A stretch of DNA of 64,000 nucleotides. Origin: Chitinophaga sp. XS-30 (GTDB lineage Bacteria > Bacteroidota > Bacteroidia > Chitinophagales > Chitinophagaceae). The stretch is taken from NCBI RefSeq assembly GCF_008086345.1, contig NZ_CP043006.1:2726032-2790031 (forward strand), read 5' to 3'. Shown here piece after piece: positions 1 to 10,100 of the stretch. A program made the position numbers and the translations under genes. The first letter of the stretch is position 1; every line of letters starts with the position of its first letter. A model generated the notes under the pieces. That model saw nothing but the letters and a program-made list of their open reading frames with translations, searched no databases and had not been told where the DNA came from.

Positions 1-893
1 AATACAAACCTAATCAGCTTGCCAGGGGCCTGCGCACTGGCAAGACGAAGACCATCGGGCTCATTGTGGAGGACATTGCCAACCACTTCTTTGCCAATGT
101 GGCCAAGATCGTAGAGGAGGAGGCGGACAAATTCGGGTACAAAGTGTTGTACGGCAGTACGGAGGACGACCAGGTCAAGGCAAAAGGTTTGCTGGAAGTG
201 CTGGAATACCGGCAGGTAGACGGGTACATCATCACGCCCACACCCAGTCTGGATAAAGAGATCGAAGCCCTCAAGAATGCCCGCAAGCCCATGGTGCTGA
301 TGGACCGTTATCTTCCGCAGATACCCACCAATTATGTGATGGTGAATAACTTCCAGGGCGCCTATGACGCCGCGGAGTATCTGCTGGATACGGGATACAG
401 CAAAATCGCGCTGGTCACCACCACCTCTGAACAGATACAAATGAAGGAACGCCTCAATGGTTTCACCGCGGCCATGAAAGCGCATAATGCCAGCTTCCCC
501 CGCAGGATGCTGAAGAAAATACCCTTCACCGCCACCAGCAAAGAAGCCGTGGAACAGATCAAATCATTTATCAAAGGTATTCCGGACCTGGATGCCATAT
601 TCTTCAGCACCAACTACCTCGGTATTTACGGGATTGAGAGTATAAAGGAGCTGGGATTGAAGATCGGAGAGGATGTGGCACTGATCAGTTTTGATGATCA
701 TGACCTGTTCCGCTTACACACCCCCGGCATCACCTGTGTGGCGCAACCGATCAACGATATTGCCCGCAACCTCATACAAGTGCTCATGCATGAACTGAAC
801 GGGAATACCAGCCAGATCAACCAGGTGATACTGCCCGCCACTCTCATAAAGCGGGAATCCTGCAGGAAGATCGGGCAACAGGTGCCGGCCTGA
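1..893 (+). CDS. LacI-family transcriptional regulator, 5' end missing
   Basis: The reading frame is open from base 3, so the gene starts before the window and the DNA-binding headpiece is not visible. What remains starts at the hinge (KPNQLARGLRTGKT) and continues through a periplasmic-binding-protein-like effector domain, with the family signatures IGLIVEDI near the hinge and ISFDDHDLFRLHTPGITCVAQP near the end. Members of this family bind a sugar or sugar phosphate and release a palindromic operator. The gene lies directly upstream of two SusC/SusD pairs, both preceded by LacI-like palindromes, so it is the probable local regulator. The ligand cannot be read from the sequence. Confidence 0.93.
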   Translation, partial: YKPNQLARGLRTGKTKTIGLIVEDIANHFFANVAKIVEEEADKFGYKVLYGSTEDDQVKAKGLLEVLEYRQVDGYIITPTPSLDKEIEALKNARKPMVLMDRYLPQIPTNYVMVNNFQGAYDAAEYLLDTGYSKIALVTTTSEQIQMKERLNGFTAAMKAHNASFPRRMLKKIPFTATSKEAVEQIKSFIKGIPDLDAIFFSTNYLGIYGIESIKELGLKIGEDVALISFDDHDLFRLHTPGITCVAQPINDIARNLIQVLMHELNGNTSQINQVILPATLIKRESCRKIGQQVPA

Positions 894-967
894 AACAAGC
901 CCCGATAATGCTATTTTGTGATAAGTTGATTCAGTTTTAGCATTTTGAAAAAAAAGTTGCATACAGT

Positions 968-999
968 TTTGTTTTTTAACAAAAAGTTAAATATGTTTG
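968..999 (+). promoter_or_regulatory. Bacteroidota-type promoter candidate
   Basis: TTTG at 968-971 is followed after 20 bp by TATGTTTG at 992-999, a full match to the TAnnTTTG -7 consensus. It would start transcription near 1003-1006 and give the first SusC gene a leader of roughly 660 nt. The hairpin at 1066-1089 lies inside that leader, so a second promoter further downstream is not excluded. Confidence 0.5.
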
Positions 1000-1065
1000 A
1001 GTTGTGAATATGCGGCCAGATGCCTATATCCACGCAGTGAACAGACAAAACAGGCGTAAAAATCC

Positions 1066-1089
1066 AGAACCCGAAGCGGTTCTTTTTTT
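1066..1089 (+). terminator. weak terminator-like hairpin in the SusC leader
   Basis: AGAACC (1066-1071) pairs perfectly with GGTTCT (1078-1083) across a 6-nt loop, and a T-run follows. The stem is short. It may end transcription from the lacI gene or act conditionally within the leader. Confidence 0.35.
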
Positions 1090-1095
1090 ATAAAT

Positions 1096-1119
1096 TTTTA
1101 CTAAAACGTTTTAGTAAAA
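1096..1119. promoter_or_regulatory. LacI-family operator, perfect palindrome
   Basis: A perfect 24-bp palindrome has the core ACTAAAACGTTTTAGT at 1100-1115 and a central CG, as expected for LacI/GalR-family operators. It lies about 200 bp after the end of the LacI-type gene and upstream of the first SusC gene. A degenerate copy (13 of 16 core positions) lies at 6866-6881 before the second SusC gene. Confidence 0.75.
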
Positions 1120-1664
1120 CGCAGTGAACAGCATTATTAATACCTAACTAAACGCTAAACTAAACATCGGGACTAATTTTTATCGGGCTGGTAAAACAGT
1201 GGCCAGGCCTGTCTTTCAACGAGTAAATACCATAGAGCATTTCACGTGATCCGGTAAACAGTGAGCCGGCAAATTCAGACTAGAATCTAACGAGCATTTC
1301 AACTTCAGCCAAGGTATTTCCAAAAAATCTATTCAATTCAACGTATTTCAGCTAGATCGAGTTAATTATTTTTTAAAGCTTAAACGTAAACGTTCAACCA
1401 GGATCAACATCTGGCCTTTGTACACATAGCGGGTATGCATGACTCATGACCATACATGTACATGCTATTCGTCAAACGTTCAGCAAGGCCGCAAACAGTG
1501 AAACAAAGAATCAGTCAAAGCAGGATCAATCCGTGCTAACGGGATTTCGTACCCGCAACTTCCGGCATATAAACAAACAGTGAACCGGCATCGCAGCATG
1601 GCTGCAGGGCAGCATGTATTTATTCCTAACAGCTTAGTTTATCTCAATTTTAAAACAGACAACA

Positions 1665-4600
1665 ATGAAAAGATCACTACTATTAGTGCTTTTGTGCTTG
1701 TTCGCTTGCAATGCAATGCTGATGGCACAGGAGAAAAGAACAATCAGGGGCGCCGTGAAAGATGACACGGGGCTTGGGCTCATTGGCGCCACAGTGGTTG
1801 AAAAAGGAACGACCAACGCAACAGTTACCGGAGAGAATGGCAATTTCAGCATCAGTGTTCCTTCCAATGCAACCCTGGTGATTTCATTTATAGGATATAA
1901 GACAAAGGAAGTGGCAGCGAGCAGTGAGCGATTGAATATCACACTTGAATTAGGAACGGGAGATCTGCAGGAAGTGGTGGTGACCTCGTTTGGTATCAAC
2001 CGGCAGCAGAAGGCGCTTGGTTATGCCGTGAGTACCGTGAAAGGAGAAGACCTCACTAAAACCGGTTCGCCCAATTTCGCAACCGCGCTTTATGGTAAAG
2101 CTCCCGGCGTTCGTATCGGTGCCACCCCGGGCGGTGCAACAAGTGCAGCTAACATCACCATCCGCGGTATCAATACCATCACCGGCAGAAGCCAGCCACT
2201 GATCGTGATGGACGGTGTGCCCATCCGCGATGGTGAAGTGACCAACAACAACTATTGGGGAGATCAGCGCCTGAGGGGTAACGGGCTGCTGGACCTTAAC
2301 CCGGAAGACATTGAAAGCATTACCGTATTGAAAGGTGCGCCTGCTGCTGCGCTGTACGGCTCAGAAGCCGTGAACGGCGTATTGCTGGTGACGACCAAGA
2401 AAGCAAAAGGTTTCAGTGTGGATGTGAATGCCAACTACAATTTTGATGAAGTAGCTTACCTGCCCCGCTATCAGAATGTAAGAGGCCCCGGTGCGCCACT
2501 GCATGTGAGCAATGGCGGACAGGATGCCGCCGGATTCATTTATCATGACCTGGATGGCGATGGCGTAAAGGAAACAAGAGGCGTACTTGGCCATACGATC
2601 AACTTCGGCCCTAAATTTGACGGTCAGCCTACACTGACATGGGATGGAAAGATCAGGCCGTATGAAGCCCAGGAAGATAACTATAAAGGACTGTTCAGAA
2701 CGGCGAACAACTCCGCTGTGACTGTAGCTATTTCACAGTCGGGCAACAATGGTAATTTCCGCCTTTCCCTGACCCGCCAGGACAATCAGGGTGTGAGCCT
2801 CGGAGCAGACAACTCCAAGAACATCGCTAACCTGAACAGCACGCTGCAACTGGGAAGCAGGGTGACTACGGACATCCTCGTGAACTACATCAACCAAAAA
2901 ACCAAGAACCGTCCCTATTCCATTGACCGCATGATCAACAATTTTACCGGGATGATCGGGCGTTTCGACAATGCGGACTGGTACCTGGACAAATACAAGA
3001 CCAGCAAAGGATACCGCTTCGTGACCGGGTCGGAGCAAAGCCTTACACCTTCAGAGAATATTCTCTATCCCGGCTTCCGGGGCGATATTGCGGACTATGT
3101 ATGGCGTGTGAAAGAACACAGGGAAGAAGAGTTGAGCAACCGCGTGATCGCCAGCATGACCAATACCTGGCAGATCATCAACGATCTGAAGCTGCGTGCA
3201 AGGATCGCTACGGACTTTACATCTTCGAAGACGGAAAGCAGGCAGACCACCGAAAGGCCGCTCGCTTTCGGTAACAGCGGATATTACGGAATGCAGAATT
3301 ACAACAGTACGATCCTGTATGGCGACGCGCTCCTGACCTATACCAAAAAGATTGCTGATGTGGACCTGAGCATCATGGGCGGTTATACAGCAACAAAAGA
3401 AACCAACACAGCGCTGCAACGGGAGACCAATGGCGGTCTTAGCGTTGAGAACTGGTTTGACCTGCGGGCTTCCGTTAATACAGCGGGCGCCAACAACGAC
3501 CTGAATTTCCGGAACAGCCATGTAAGGGATGCCTTCTTCGGAACAGCCAACCTGGCGTATAAGAATTATTTATTCCTGGAAGCAACACTTCGGAGCGACA
3601 GGACCTCTACTATGCACCCGGATGACAACAGCTTCCTGTATCCTTCAGTGAATGCCGGTTTTGTTTTCTCCGATGCATTCCAGATGCCAGCTTTCATGAA
3701 CTTCGGCAAGCTGCGTGCATCATGGGGCATGGTGGGCAACTACCCGACCATTTACCAGGCTAACATCGCCTACAACCAGAATACGCTCGGCGTACAGAAA
3801 TCAGGTGGTCAACCCGTAATCTATACAACAATACCTACGACATTCGGTAACGACGGCATCCGCGCGGAAATAAAGAAAGAGTTTGAGTTCGGTTTGCAGA
3901 CCAGGTTCCTTAACAACAGACTGGAGCTGGATGTATCTTACTATGATGCCAGGATCATAGACCAGATATTGCCTTTAACGATCGCCGCGTCTACCGGCGC
4001 TACTTCTGTGCTGACCAACATCGGTACTTTGCACAACAAAGGTCTGGAGATTGGAGTGAATGGCTCACTCATCAAGCAGAGGAACTTCTCCTGGAATTCC
4101 ACCTTCAACGTAGCATGGAACAAGAACAAGGTGGTAAAACTGGCTACAGGTTCCGACGAGCTGTTGCATGCTGATTACGATGGTAACGCAGCACAGTTGA
4201 TCTCCAAAGTTGGACAACCAATGGGCGACTTCTATGTGCATCCCATCGCCAGAAATTCAAAAGGAGAAGCGATCATCGAGTCTAATGGTCTGTACAAACT
4301 GGATGAGGGGATGGTAAAGGTAGGCAATGCCATGCCGAAGCTGGTTGGTGGTTTCATTAATACATTCGCTTACAAATCCTTCGCTCTCGAAGCGGTGTTG
4401 GACTTCCGTATCGGTGGGCATGTTATGCCGACTGGCATCAACTGGATGATCAGCCGCGGTTTGCTGGAAGAGAGCCTGAAATATATGGACAAGGAAAGTG
4501 GTGGTCTCAGCTACTATGTTTCGAACGGCAAAGGTGTGCGTACGGACGCTGCGCAAGGCCCGAATGGTGAGCAGGTGTTTCATGACGGTATGCTGATGGA

Positions 4601-4973
4601 AGGTGTGACACAGGACGGTCTGCCTAACACCAATGTGATGTCCCAGGCATTCTACTACTGGAATACTTACAACTGGGGTGGGCCTCAGTATAGCTATTCC
4701 CGCTACGAGCTGTATGTGCAGAAGAACTCATACATCAAAATGAGAGAGCTTTCATTGAGCTATAATCTTCCTGCTAACATTGCCGGCAAGATCGGGGCTA
4801 AAAGGCTCCAGGCATCTGTTTTCGGCAGGAACCTCTTCTATCTTTACCGTACACTGAAAGATCTGGATGCGGAACAGACTACGGCCGGTTCAAGATGGCA
4901 CCAGTCACTAACTAATACCGGTACCAACCCAAGCACAAGAACAATGGGTGTAATGGTCAGGGCCAGTTTCTAA
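1665..4973 (+). CDS. SusC/RagA-family TonB-dependent outer-membrane transporter (pair 1)
   Basis: The protein has 1102 residues, normal for the family. A signal peptide covers residues 1-21 (cleavage after MLMA). A carboxypeptidase-D regulatory-like domain follows (about 25-95), then a TonB-box-like EVVVTSFG at 103-110, a plug with the SusC hallmarks RGINTITGRSQPLIVMDGVP and ALYGSEAVNGVLLVTTKK, and a long beta-barrel ending in an aromatic residue (MVRASF). It imports an oligosaccharide or similar large substrate across the outer membrane together with the SusD-like lipoprotein encoded 30 bp downstream. The LacI-type gene and operator upstream suggest sugar-dependent expression. No glycoside hydrolase is adjacent, so the substrate is not known. 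Confidence 0.95.
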   Translation: MKRSLLLVLLCLFACNAMLMAQEKRTIRGAVKDDTGLGLIGATVVEKGTTNATVTGENGNFSISVPSNATLVISFIGYKTKEVAASSERLNITLELGTGDLQEVVVTSFGINRQQKALGYAVSTVKGEDLTKTGSPNFATALYGKAPGVRIGATPGGATSAANITIRGINTITGRSQPLIVMDGVPIRDGEVTNNNYWGDQRLRGNGLLDLNPEDIESITVLKGAPAAALYGSEAVNGVLLVTTKKAKGFSVDVNANYNFDEVAYLPRYQNVRGPGAPLHVSNGGQDAAGFIYHDLDGDGVKETRGVLGHTINFGPKFDGQPTLTWDGKIRPYEAQEDNYKGLFRTANNSAVTVAISQSGNNGNFRLSLTRQDNQGVSLGADNSKNIANLNSTLQLGSRVTTDILVNYINQKTKNRPYSIDRMINNFTGMIGRFDNADWYLDKYKTSKGYRFVTGSEQSLTPSENILYPGFRGDIADYVWRVKEHREEELSNRVIASMTNTWQIINDLKLRARIATDFTSSKTESRQTTERPLAFGNSGYYGMQNYNSTILYGDALLTYTKKIADVDLSIMGGYTATKETNTALQRETNGGLSVENWFDLRASVNTAGANNDLNFRNSHVRDAFFGTANLAYKNYLFLEATLRSDRTSTMHPDDNSFLYPSVNAGFVFSDAFQMPAFMNFGKLRASWGMVGNYPTIYQANIAYNQNTLGVQKSGGQPVIYTTIPTTFGNDGIRAEIKKEFEFGLQTRFLNNRLELDVSYYDARIIDQILPLTIAASTGATSVLTNIGTLHNKGLEIGVNGSLIKQRNFSWNSTFNVAWNKNKVVKLATGSDELLHADYDGNAAQLISKVGQPMGDFYVHPIARNSKGEAIIESNGLYKLDEGMVKVGNAMPKLVGGFINTFAYKSFALEAVLDFRIGGHVMPTGINWMISRGLLEESLKYMDKESGGLSYYVSNGKGVRTDAAQGPNGEQVFHDGMLMEGVTQDGLPNTNVMSQAFYYWNTYNWGGPQYSYSRYELYVQKNSYIKMRELSLSYNLPANIAGKIGAKRLQASVFGRNLFYLYRTLKDLDAEQTTAGSRWHQSLTNTGTNPSTRTMGVMVRASF

Positions 4974-5003
4974 ATCTCATTCAGATCACAACAAAGACTT
5001 TTT

Positions 5004-6587
5004 ATGAAAAAGATATATTTCGTTCTATTCTCAGTGCTGCTGGCAGGTACCATGAGCTGCTCCAGGAAGGAGTTCCGGGACAGCTATACGAATCCCGCAA
5101 CAGTAGCCACATCATCAATAGAAAAACAATACGCAGGGGTTATCTACACCAGCCGGGAATATGTAGTGCCTTCCTACTGGCACTATTTTGTGATACTCCG
5201 GATCACGCTCGATCGCTTTTCGCAATCCATAGGATGGCAAAACGGGGATAACCAGTATGTACCGGGTGGTGCAGCGGTAAATGATCGCTGGAACAATTAT
5301 TACAATGTGCTGGGCCAATACAGGGAACTGCAGAAGATCTATAACGGTCTTGCTGATGATGACAAGACCAACCAGCGTATTTACATGCTCACGTCCACTA
5401 TTTTCTTCTACGATCTGACACAGCGCTCTGTAGATCTTCATGGTGCTATTCCCTGGTCTGCAGCGGGTATGCTCAGTACCAATGGTGGTGATTACCAGAA
5501 GTCCGCTGCAAAGTATGATCCCGCAACGGAGATCTACACCAAAATGCTGGATGATCTGAAAGCATTTGCAGACGAGTTGAATACCATCACCATTCCTACT
5601 GCCCTTATAGCGCGGTTCGAAAGCATGGACCTGATCAACAATGGCAGCCTTGTTCTCTGGAGGAAATATTGCAACTCGCTGCGGTTGAGAATGCTCATGA
5701 GGGTATCCGGCGTTCCGGCTTTCCAGGCAAGGGCCAATACCGAGATTGCGCAGATACTGGGCAACAGTGCTTCTTATCCCCTGGTTGGAACAAATACGGA
5801 TAATATCCGGATCGATGTTTATGACCTGAACTCGGACCTGCATGCCAAAGGATTCAGAACAGGCCTCGAAGACTGGAATGGCAACATTGCAGGGAAAAAG
5901 ATGATCGATCACATGAAGGCTAACAGTGATCCCCGGCTCAGGGCTATGTTCGAGCCTGGCGCAAATGCCGGTGGCGTTTACCATGGCCTCGACCCGATGG
6001 CTACCCGCAGTGCGCAGGAAGCAGCGATCGCGAGCGGCAACATTGCTATTTATAACCGCTCTACACTCAGCCGTAATGAGTTCTTCCCCGGCATGCTGAT
6101 CAATGCCGCCGAGGTGAGCTTCCTGCTGGCGGAATACTACCTGAAGGCCGGCAATGCCACCAGTGCCAGAACGGCTTATGAAGACGGGATCAAACAATCG
6201 ATAGACTATTACTATTGGCTAAGGACGCTGAGCAATGACGCCACCGGAGGCGCGCTGACGCCCACCAACGATACCGAGATCAATGCCTATAGAACAACTG
6301 CTGCTGTGAACTGGACGCTCGCGCTCACGAATGCTGCAAAGCTGAACCTGATCGCCACGCAGAAGTGGATCCACTACAGTGTGGTGCAGCCTTACGAAAA
6401 CTGGGCAGAGATCAGAAGGCTGGACGCGCCTACCTTCAGTTTCGAGGTGGACAACTCCAATGCCCAGTCGCAGCCACCTATGCGCTGGCAATACCCGGCA
6501 TCCGAACAAACCTACAATACAGCCAATTACCAGGCGGTACAGGCGGATGACAAGCTGACCACAAAGCTTTTCTGGGACGTACAATAA
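5004..6587 (+). CDS. SusD/RagB-family surface glycan-binding lipoprotein (pair 1)
   Basis: The protein has 527 residues. It starts with a lipoprotein-type signal (LLAGTMSC, Cys19), followed by the helical TPR-like fold of SusD proteins, seen in features such as LINNGSLVLWRKYCNSLRLRM, DPRLRAMFEP and EVSFLLAEYYLKAG. The C-terminal part reads WIHYSVVQPYENWAEIRRL, typical of the SusD-like_2 subgroup. It should sit as a lid on the SusC channel encoded directly upstream. A strong terminator follows, so the pair forms a two-gene transcript. Confidence 0.93.
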   Translation: MKKIYFVLFSVLLAGTMSCSRKEFRDSYTNPATVATSSIEKQYAGVIYTSREYVVPSYWHYFVILRITLDRFSQSIGWQNGDNQYVPGGAAVNDRWNNYYNVLGQYRELQKIYNGLADDDKTNQRIYMLTSTIFFYDLTQRSVDLHGAIPWSAAGMLSTNGGDYQKSAAKYDPATEIYTKMLDDLKAFADELNTITIPTALIARFESMDLINNGSLVLWRKYCNSLRLRMLMRVSGVPAFQARANTEIAQILGNSASYPLVGTNTDNIRIDVYDLNSDLHAKGFRTGLEDWNGNIAGKKMIDHMKANSDPRLRAMFEPGANAGGVYHGLDPMATRSAQEAAIASGNIAIYNRSTLSRNEFFPGMLINAAEVSFLLAEYYLKAGNATSARTAYEDGIKQSIDYYYWLRTLSNDATGGALTPTNDTEINAYRTTAAVNWTLALTNAAKLNLIATQKWIHYSVVQPYENWAEIRRLDAPTFSFEVDNSNAQSQPPMRWQYPASEQTYNTANYQAVQADDKLTTKLFWDVQ

Positions 6588-6618
6588 CATTTTTGCTGAA
6601 CGTTGAATAGTTAGATTT

Positions 6619-6653
6619 AAGCCTCGGGTCTTCTACCCGGGGCTTCCTTTTTT
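6619..6653 (+). terminator. rho-independent terminator after SusCD pair 1
   Basis: An 11-bp stem (6619-6629 with 6635-6645, one G-U pair) has a 5-nt loop and is followed by CCTTTTTT. It closes the first SusC/SusD transcript. Confidence 0.88.
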
Positions 6654-6750
6654 AGCCGGTAACCCGCGTACTATCTCATCGCTACCTGATATTATTTTAA
6701 TAATTGTTAACGGAATATGAACATTCTATGAAAAAAAAGTTAAAGTTTCT

Positions 6751-6781
6751 TTTGTCTATTTACAAGGATTAGCTAAGTTGC
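6751..6781 (+). promoter_or_regulatory. Bacteroidota-type promoter for SusCD pair 2
   Basis: TTTG at 6751-6754, a 19-bp spacer, then TAAGTTGC at 6774-6781 (one base short of TAnnTTTG). Transcription would start near 6786 and run through the operator-like site about 85 bp further on, the same order as in the first leader. Confidence 0.5.
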
Positions 6782-6865
6782 AGCTGTTCGTTTTCATGAG
6801 CCAAATCTGTGTGTGTAGATGAAATGTTGAAAGGGATGACCACAGGTTTTTTTATTAGGGGTAAT

Positions 6866-6881
6866 GCTAAATCGTTTTACT
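6866..6881. promoter_or_regulatory. degenerate LacI-type operator upstream of SusCD pair 2
   Basis: GCTAAATCGTTTTACT matches 13 of the 16 core bases of the perfect palindrome at 1100-1115, including the central CG. In both leaders a GGTT plus T-run element begins 21-22 bp before the core (1078 and 6845). This shared layout supports a common regulator for both SusCD pairs. Confidence 0.55.
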
Positions 6882-7153
6882 CCTGATATAGCGGCTGATG
6901 AATAGCGGAGATAACGTAGACTTGCTTGCTTATGAACGAAGACAAGACCCATAGGTAGCAGTGAACATTTTTTGATTTTTTCCATCATTATCAGCCAACA
7001 GTGTATGTAGGCCGGACCGCACAGGTGCCGGTTCAGCATGGCGTTTCATGTCGTGAACATTTTTTTCTGCAGTGATCTGCGGGCGGGGATTGTCATTTTA
7101 ATCAATTAAGGATAACTATCAAATCAACGTTCAAATTAAAATCTAAGGAAGCT

Positions 7154-10100
7154 ATGCGAAGAATTCTTTTTCTCGCCACGTTGCTCACTTTCTTTGTTCC
7201 CCGTTTATGGGCGCAGGAGAAGAAAGTGGTTACCGGTACGGTGAAGGATGCTAACGGCACCCTGTTGCCCGGCGTAACCGTAATGGAAAAAGGGACCCGG
7301 AACGGCGTCATGACGGCCGCTGACGGTTCTTTTTCGATCAGTGTGCAACCCGCTGCCACACTGGTGTTCTCATTCATGGGATATGAAACACAGGAAGCTG
7401 CCGCCGGCAACGGTGCGCTCAGCATCGTGTTGAAAGATGATGCCAAAAGCCTGAATGAAGTGGTGGTCACCGCTCTCGGCATCAAACGTGAAACCCGCAA
7501 ACTGGGATACGCCATGACGGAACTGAAAGGCTCCGAACTGGCCAGGACCAATGCCATCAATCCCGTAGCCGCACTGCAGGGTAAAGTGGCCGGGGTGGAC
7601 ATTTCCGGTGCTGCCGGCGGTCCCCAGGCGGCCAACCGTATCGTATTGCGCGGCGCCAAATCACTGAACGGGAAAGATCAACCCATCTTCGTTATCGATG
7701 GGGTGATCTTCGAGAATGAAACTGCGGATGATGCCGTGAACTTTGGTAACGTGCTGAAGAATTTCAACCAGGATGAATTTGAAAGCGTATCTATCCTGAA
7801 AGGCGCTGCCGCAACGGCATTGTACGGTTCCCGCGCTATCAACGGCGCCGTGCTGATCACCACCAAAAAAGGCGTTACCCGCAAGGGCCTTGGCGTGGAT
7901 GTAAGCCAGACCGTTCAGTTCGAGCATGCTTACCGCGCACCGATCGCCCTGCAAAATGTGTACGGCGCCGGTACTACCGGTTTCTTCAACAAAGATGCGG
8001 ACAATCGCAATGTGATCCAGTGGGCTGGCAGCAACAGCTTCGGCCCGAAAATGGAAGGGCAGATGGCCCGGCTCCCGAATGGCGAGTTCGTTCCCTATAG
8101 CGCCATGCCGGATAACCAGATGTATGTGTACCAGACCGGCAAGTATTTCAACACCAACGTTGCTGTAGAAGGCGGCACGGATAAGGCGAACTTCCGTTTC
8201 TCTTATTCCCGCCTGGATAACAACAGCGTAGAACCTAACAATAAATTCGCGCGTAATTCTTTCTCCCTGCGTTCTTCCGCCATCGTTTCCAAATGGCTGT
8301 CCGCCGAAGGGGGCATCACCTACTCTTTCAGCAATACATTGAACCCCAACCGCCAGGGTGGCGACTATACCACGCAGAACTCCGGCCGGAAATGGATATA
8401 CATTTTCCCGCGGAACTATGATCCCGCATACTGGAGCGCCCGCTATCTCGGTGGCCCGGGCAGAACCACGCTGCAGCAGGACCTGCTGAACGATATCAAC
8501 CCCACCCACCCGGGCGCGGACTATTGGTTCAGTCTGGATAACGACCGTTGGGAGCGTGATGAAAGGCTGCTGATGGGTAATATGTCACTCACGGCAACGG
8601 CTACGGACTGGCTGAAGTTCCTCGTTCGCGGCAACTTCAGTAACGAACAGAATACGGACGACCGGCGCGAGCTCGGCTGGGGCCCCAACTTCGGCGGTTC
8701 CCGCGGCCTCTACGCCATCTCCGGCACCAACAGAACGCAGTACACTTTCACCGGTATGGCCATGTTCTCTCCCCGGTTGAATAACGAGGATTTCACGCTG
8801 GATGTGAACCTTGGCGCTGAAACCTGGAATTCCGGCATCGGTAACCAGTACAGTGCAAGGACCAACGGCGGCCTCCGTATTCCGGGCCAATACACCATCA
8901 CCAACAGTGTTGGGCCCGTGGACGCCAGCAACAACAAGATGCTCGCGCGTAAACAGATCAATTCCATATTCCTGTCCGGCAGCCTGTCCTACAAGAATGC
9001 TTTCTTCCTGGACGTAACCGGGCGTAATGACTGGTCTTCCGCGCTGATGTACCCCGGTGGCGGCGGCAACTATTCCTATTTCTACCCCTCCGTGAGCGGC
9101 GCCTGGGAATTTACCGAAACCTTCAAGGGCAGCCTGCCTGCAGCGATCACGTACGGCAAGCTGCGCGCTTCCTATGCTGTAGTGGGCGGGGATACCGATC
9201 CTTATCAGCTGAACTCCGGATACCAGATGGAACAGCTCTGGAACAGCGGAACCAGTACAGGTATGCCTTTGTATTACCTGTATAACAAGGACATCTTTCC
9301 GAATGACAACCTGAAACCTTCCATGGCCAACTCTATCGAGTTCGGCGCGGATGTCAGGTTCCTGAACAACAGGCTGGGTGTGGATGTGGCGTATTATAAA
9401 ACGAACATCAAGAACCAGATACTGAACCTGGATGTGGCGGTGGAATCCGGTGTGTCCAAACGCTTCATCAACGCCGGCAACTTCCAGAACCAGGGTGTGG
9501 AGATCGCTATCAATGCAAGGCCCATCGAGAATAAAGATTTCTCCTGGGATGTGATGCTGAACGGCAGCCGCAATACCAACAAGATCATCTCCCTGGGTGA
9601 AGGCATCACCACTTATGAGATGGGCGAAGATCAGGGTTTACGGGTGATCGCGCAGGTAGGCAAGCCGTATGGGGTGATCACGACCAACTATGGCTACACG
9701 CCGTACCAGTCCACTGATCCCTCCAAAAATGGCAAACCGGTGATCACTACCTCCAGTTCGTTCCCTTACCAGTTCCAGCGCGGTTATGCGGAAGTGGGCA
9801 ATATCACGCCGGACTTCAACCTGGGGCTGAACAACAACTTCAGCTACAAGAACTTTTCACTCGGCTTCCTGTTGCAGGCGCGTATCGGCGGCGATATCTT
9901 CTCCGCTTCGCACCAGTACGGAACAGGCCGCGGTACCGTGGAAAGCACACTGGCTGGTCGTGATGCGGCAAGCGGCGGCCTGGCATGGACGGATAACGAA
10001 GGCCGCGCGCGCAACGACGGCATGATCCCGGATGGTGTGTTCGCTGACGGTACAACGATCCGGACACCTTCCGGCGCAGAGCAGGAAGTAGGAGGGATGA

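Larger units (their letters stand above)
1032..1590 (+). repeat. dispersed short repeats with a CAGTGAA core
   Basis: The 13-mer ACGCAGTGAACAG occurs at 1032-1044 and 1119-1131, the second copy directly abutting the operator palindrome. AAACAGTGARCCGGCA occurs at 1256-1271 and 1575-1590 with one difference, and AAACAGTGAAAC at 1493-1504. GCAGTGAACA also occurs in the leader of the second SusC gene at 6958-6967. The function is unknown. Confidence 0.55.
894..1664 (+). other. long non-coding leader before the first SusC gene
   Basis: This 771-base stretch carries no convincing gene. It holds a promoter candidate, a short hairpin followed by a T-run, a perfect 24-bp palindrome of LacI-operator type, and several dispersed copies of a CAGTGAA motif. 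The last bases before the SusC start are A-rich without a clear Shine-Dalgarno sequence, as is usual in Bacteroidota. Confidence 0.7.
6654..7153 (+). other. non-coding leader before the second SusC gene
   Basis: This 500-base stretch contains a promoter (6751-6781), a degenerate LacI-like palindrome (6866-6881) and one copy of the GCAGTGAACA motif (6958-6967). An 81-codon ORF on the minus strand (6794-7039) has no recognisable features and is not called. AAGGAAG directly before the ATG at 7154 resembles a ribosome binding site. Confidence 0.65.

Noticed and set aside
1580..1765. 61-codon plus-strand ORF running into the first SusC gene
   Set aside because: It overlaps the SusC signal sequence in another frame and has no start-site or domain support.
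6794..7039. 81-codon minus-strand ORF in the leader of SusCD pair 2
   Set aside because: No motif, poor codon use, and it overlaps the operator-like and CAGTGAA elements that better explain the region.
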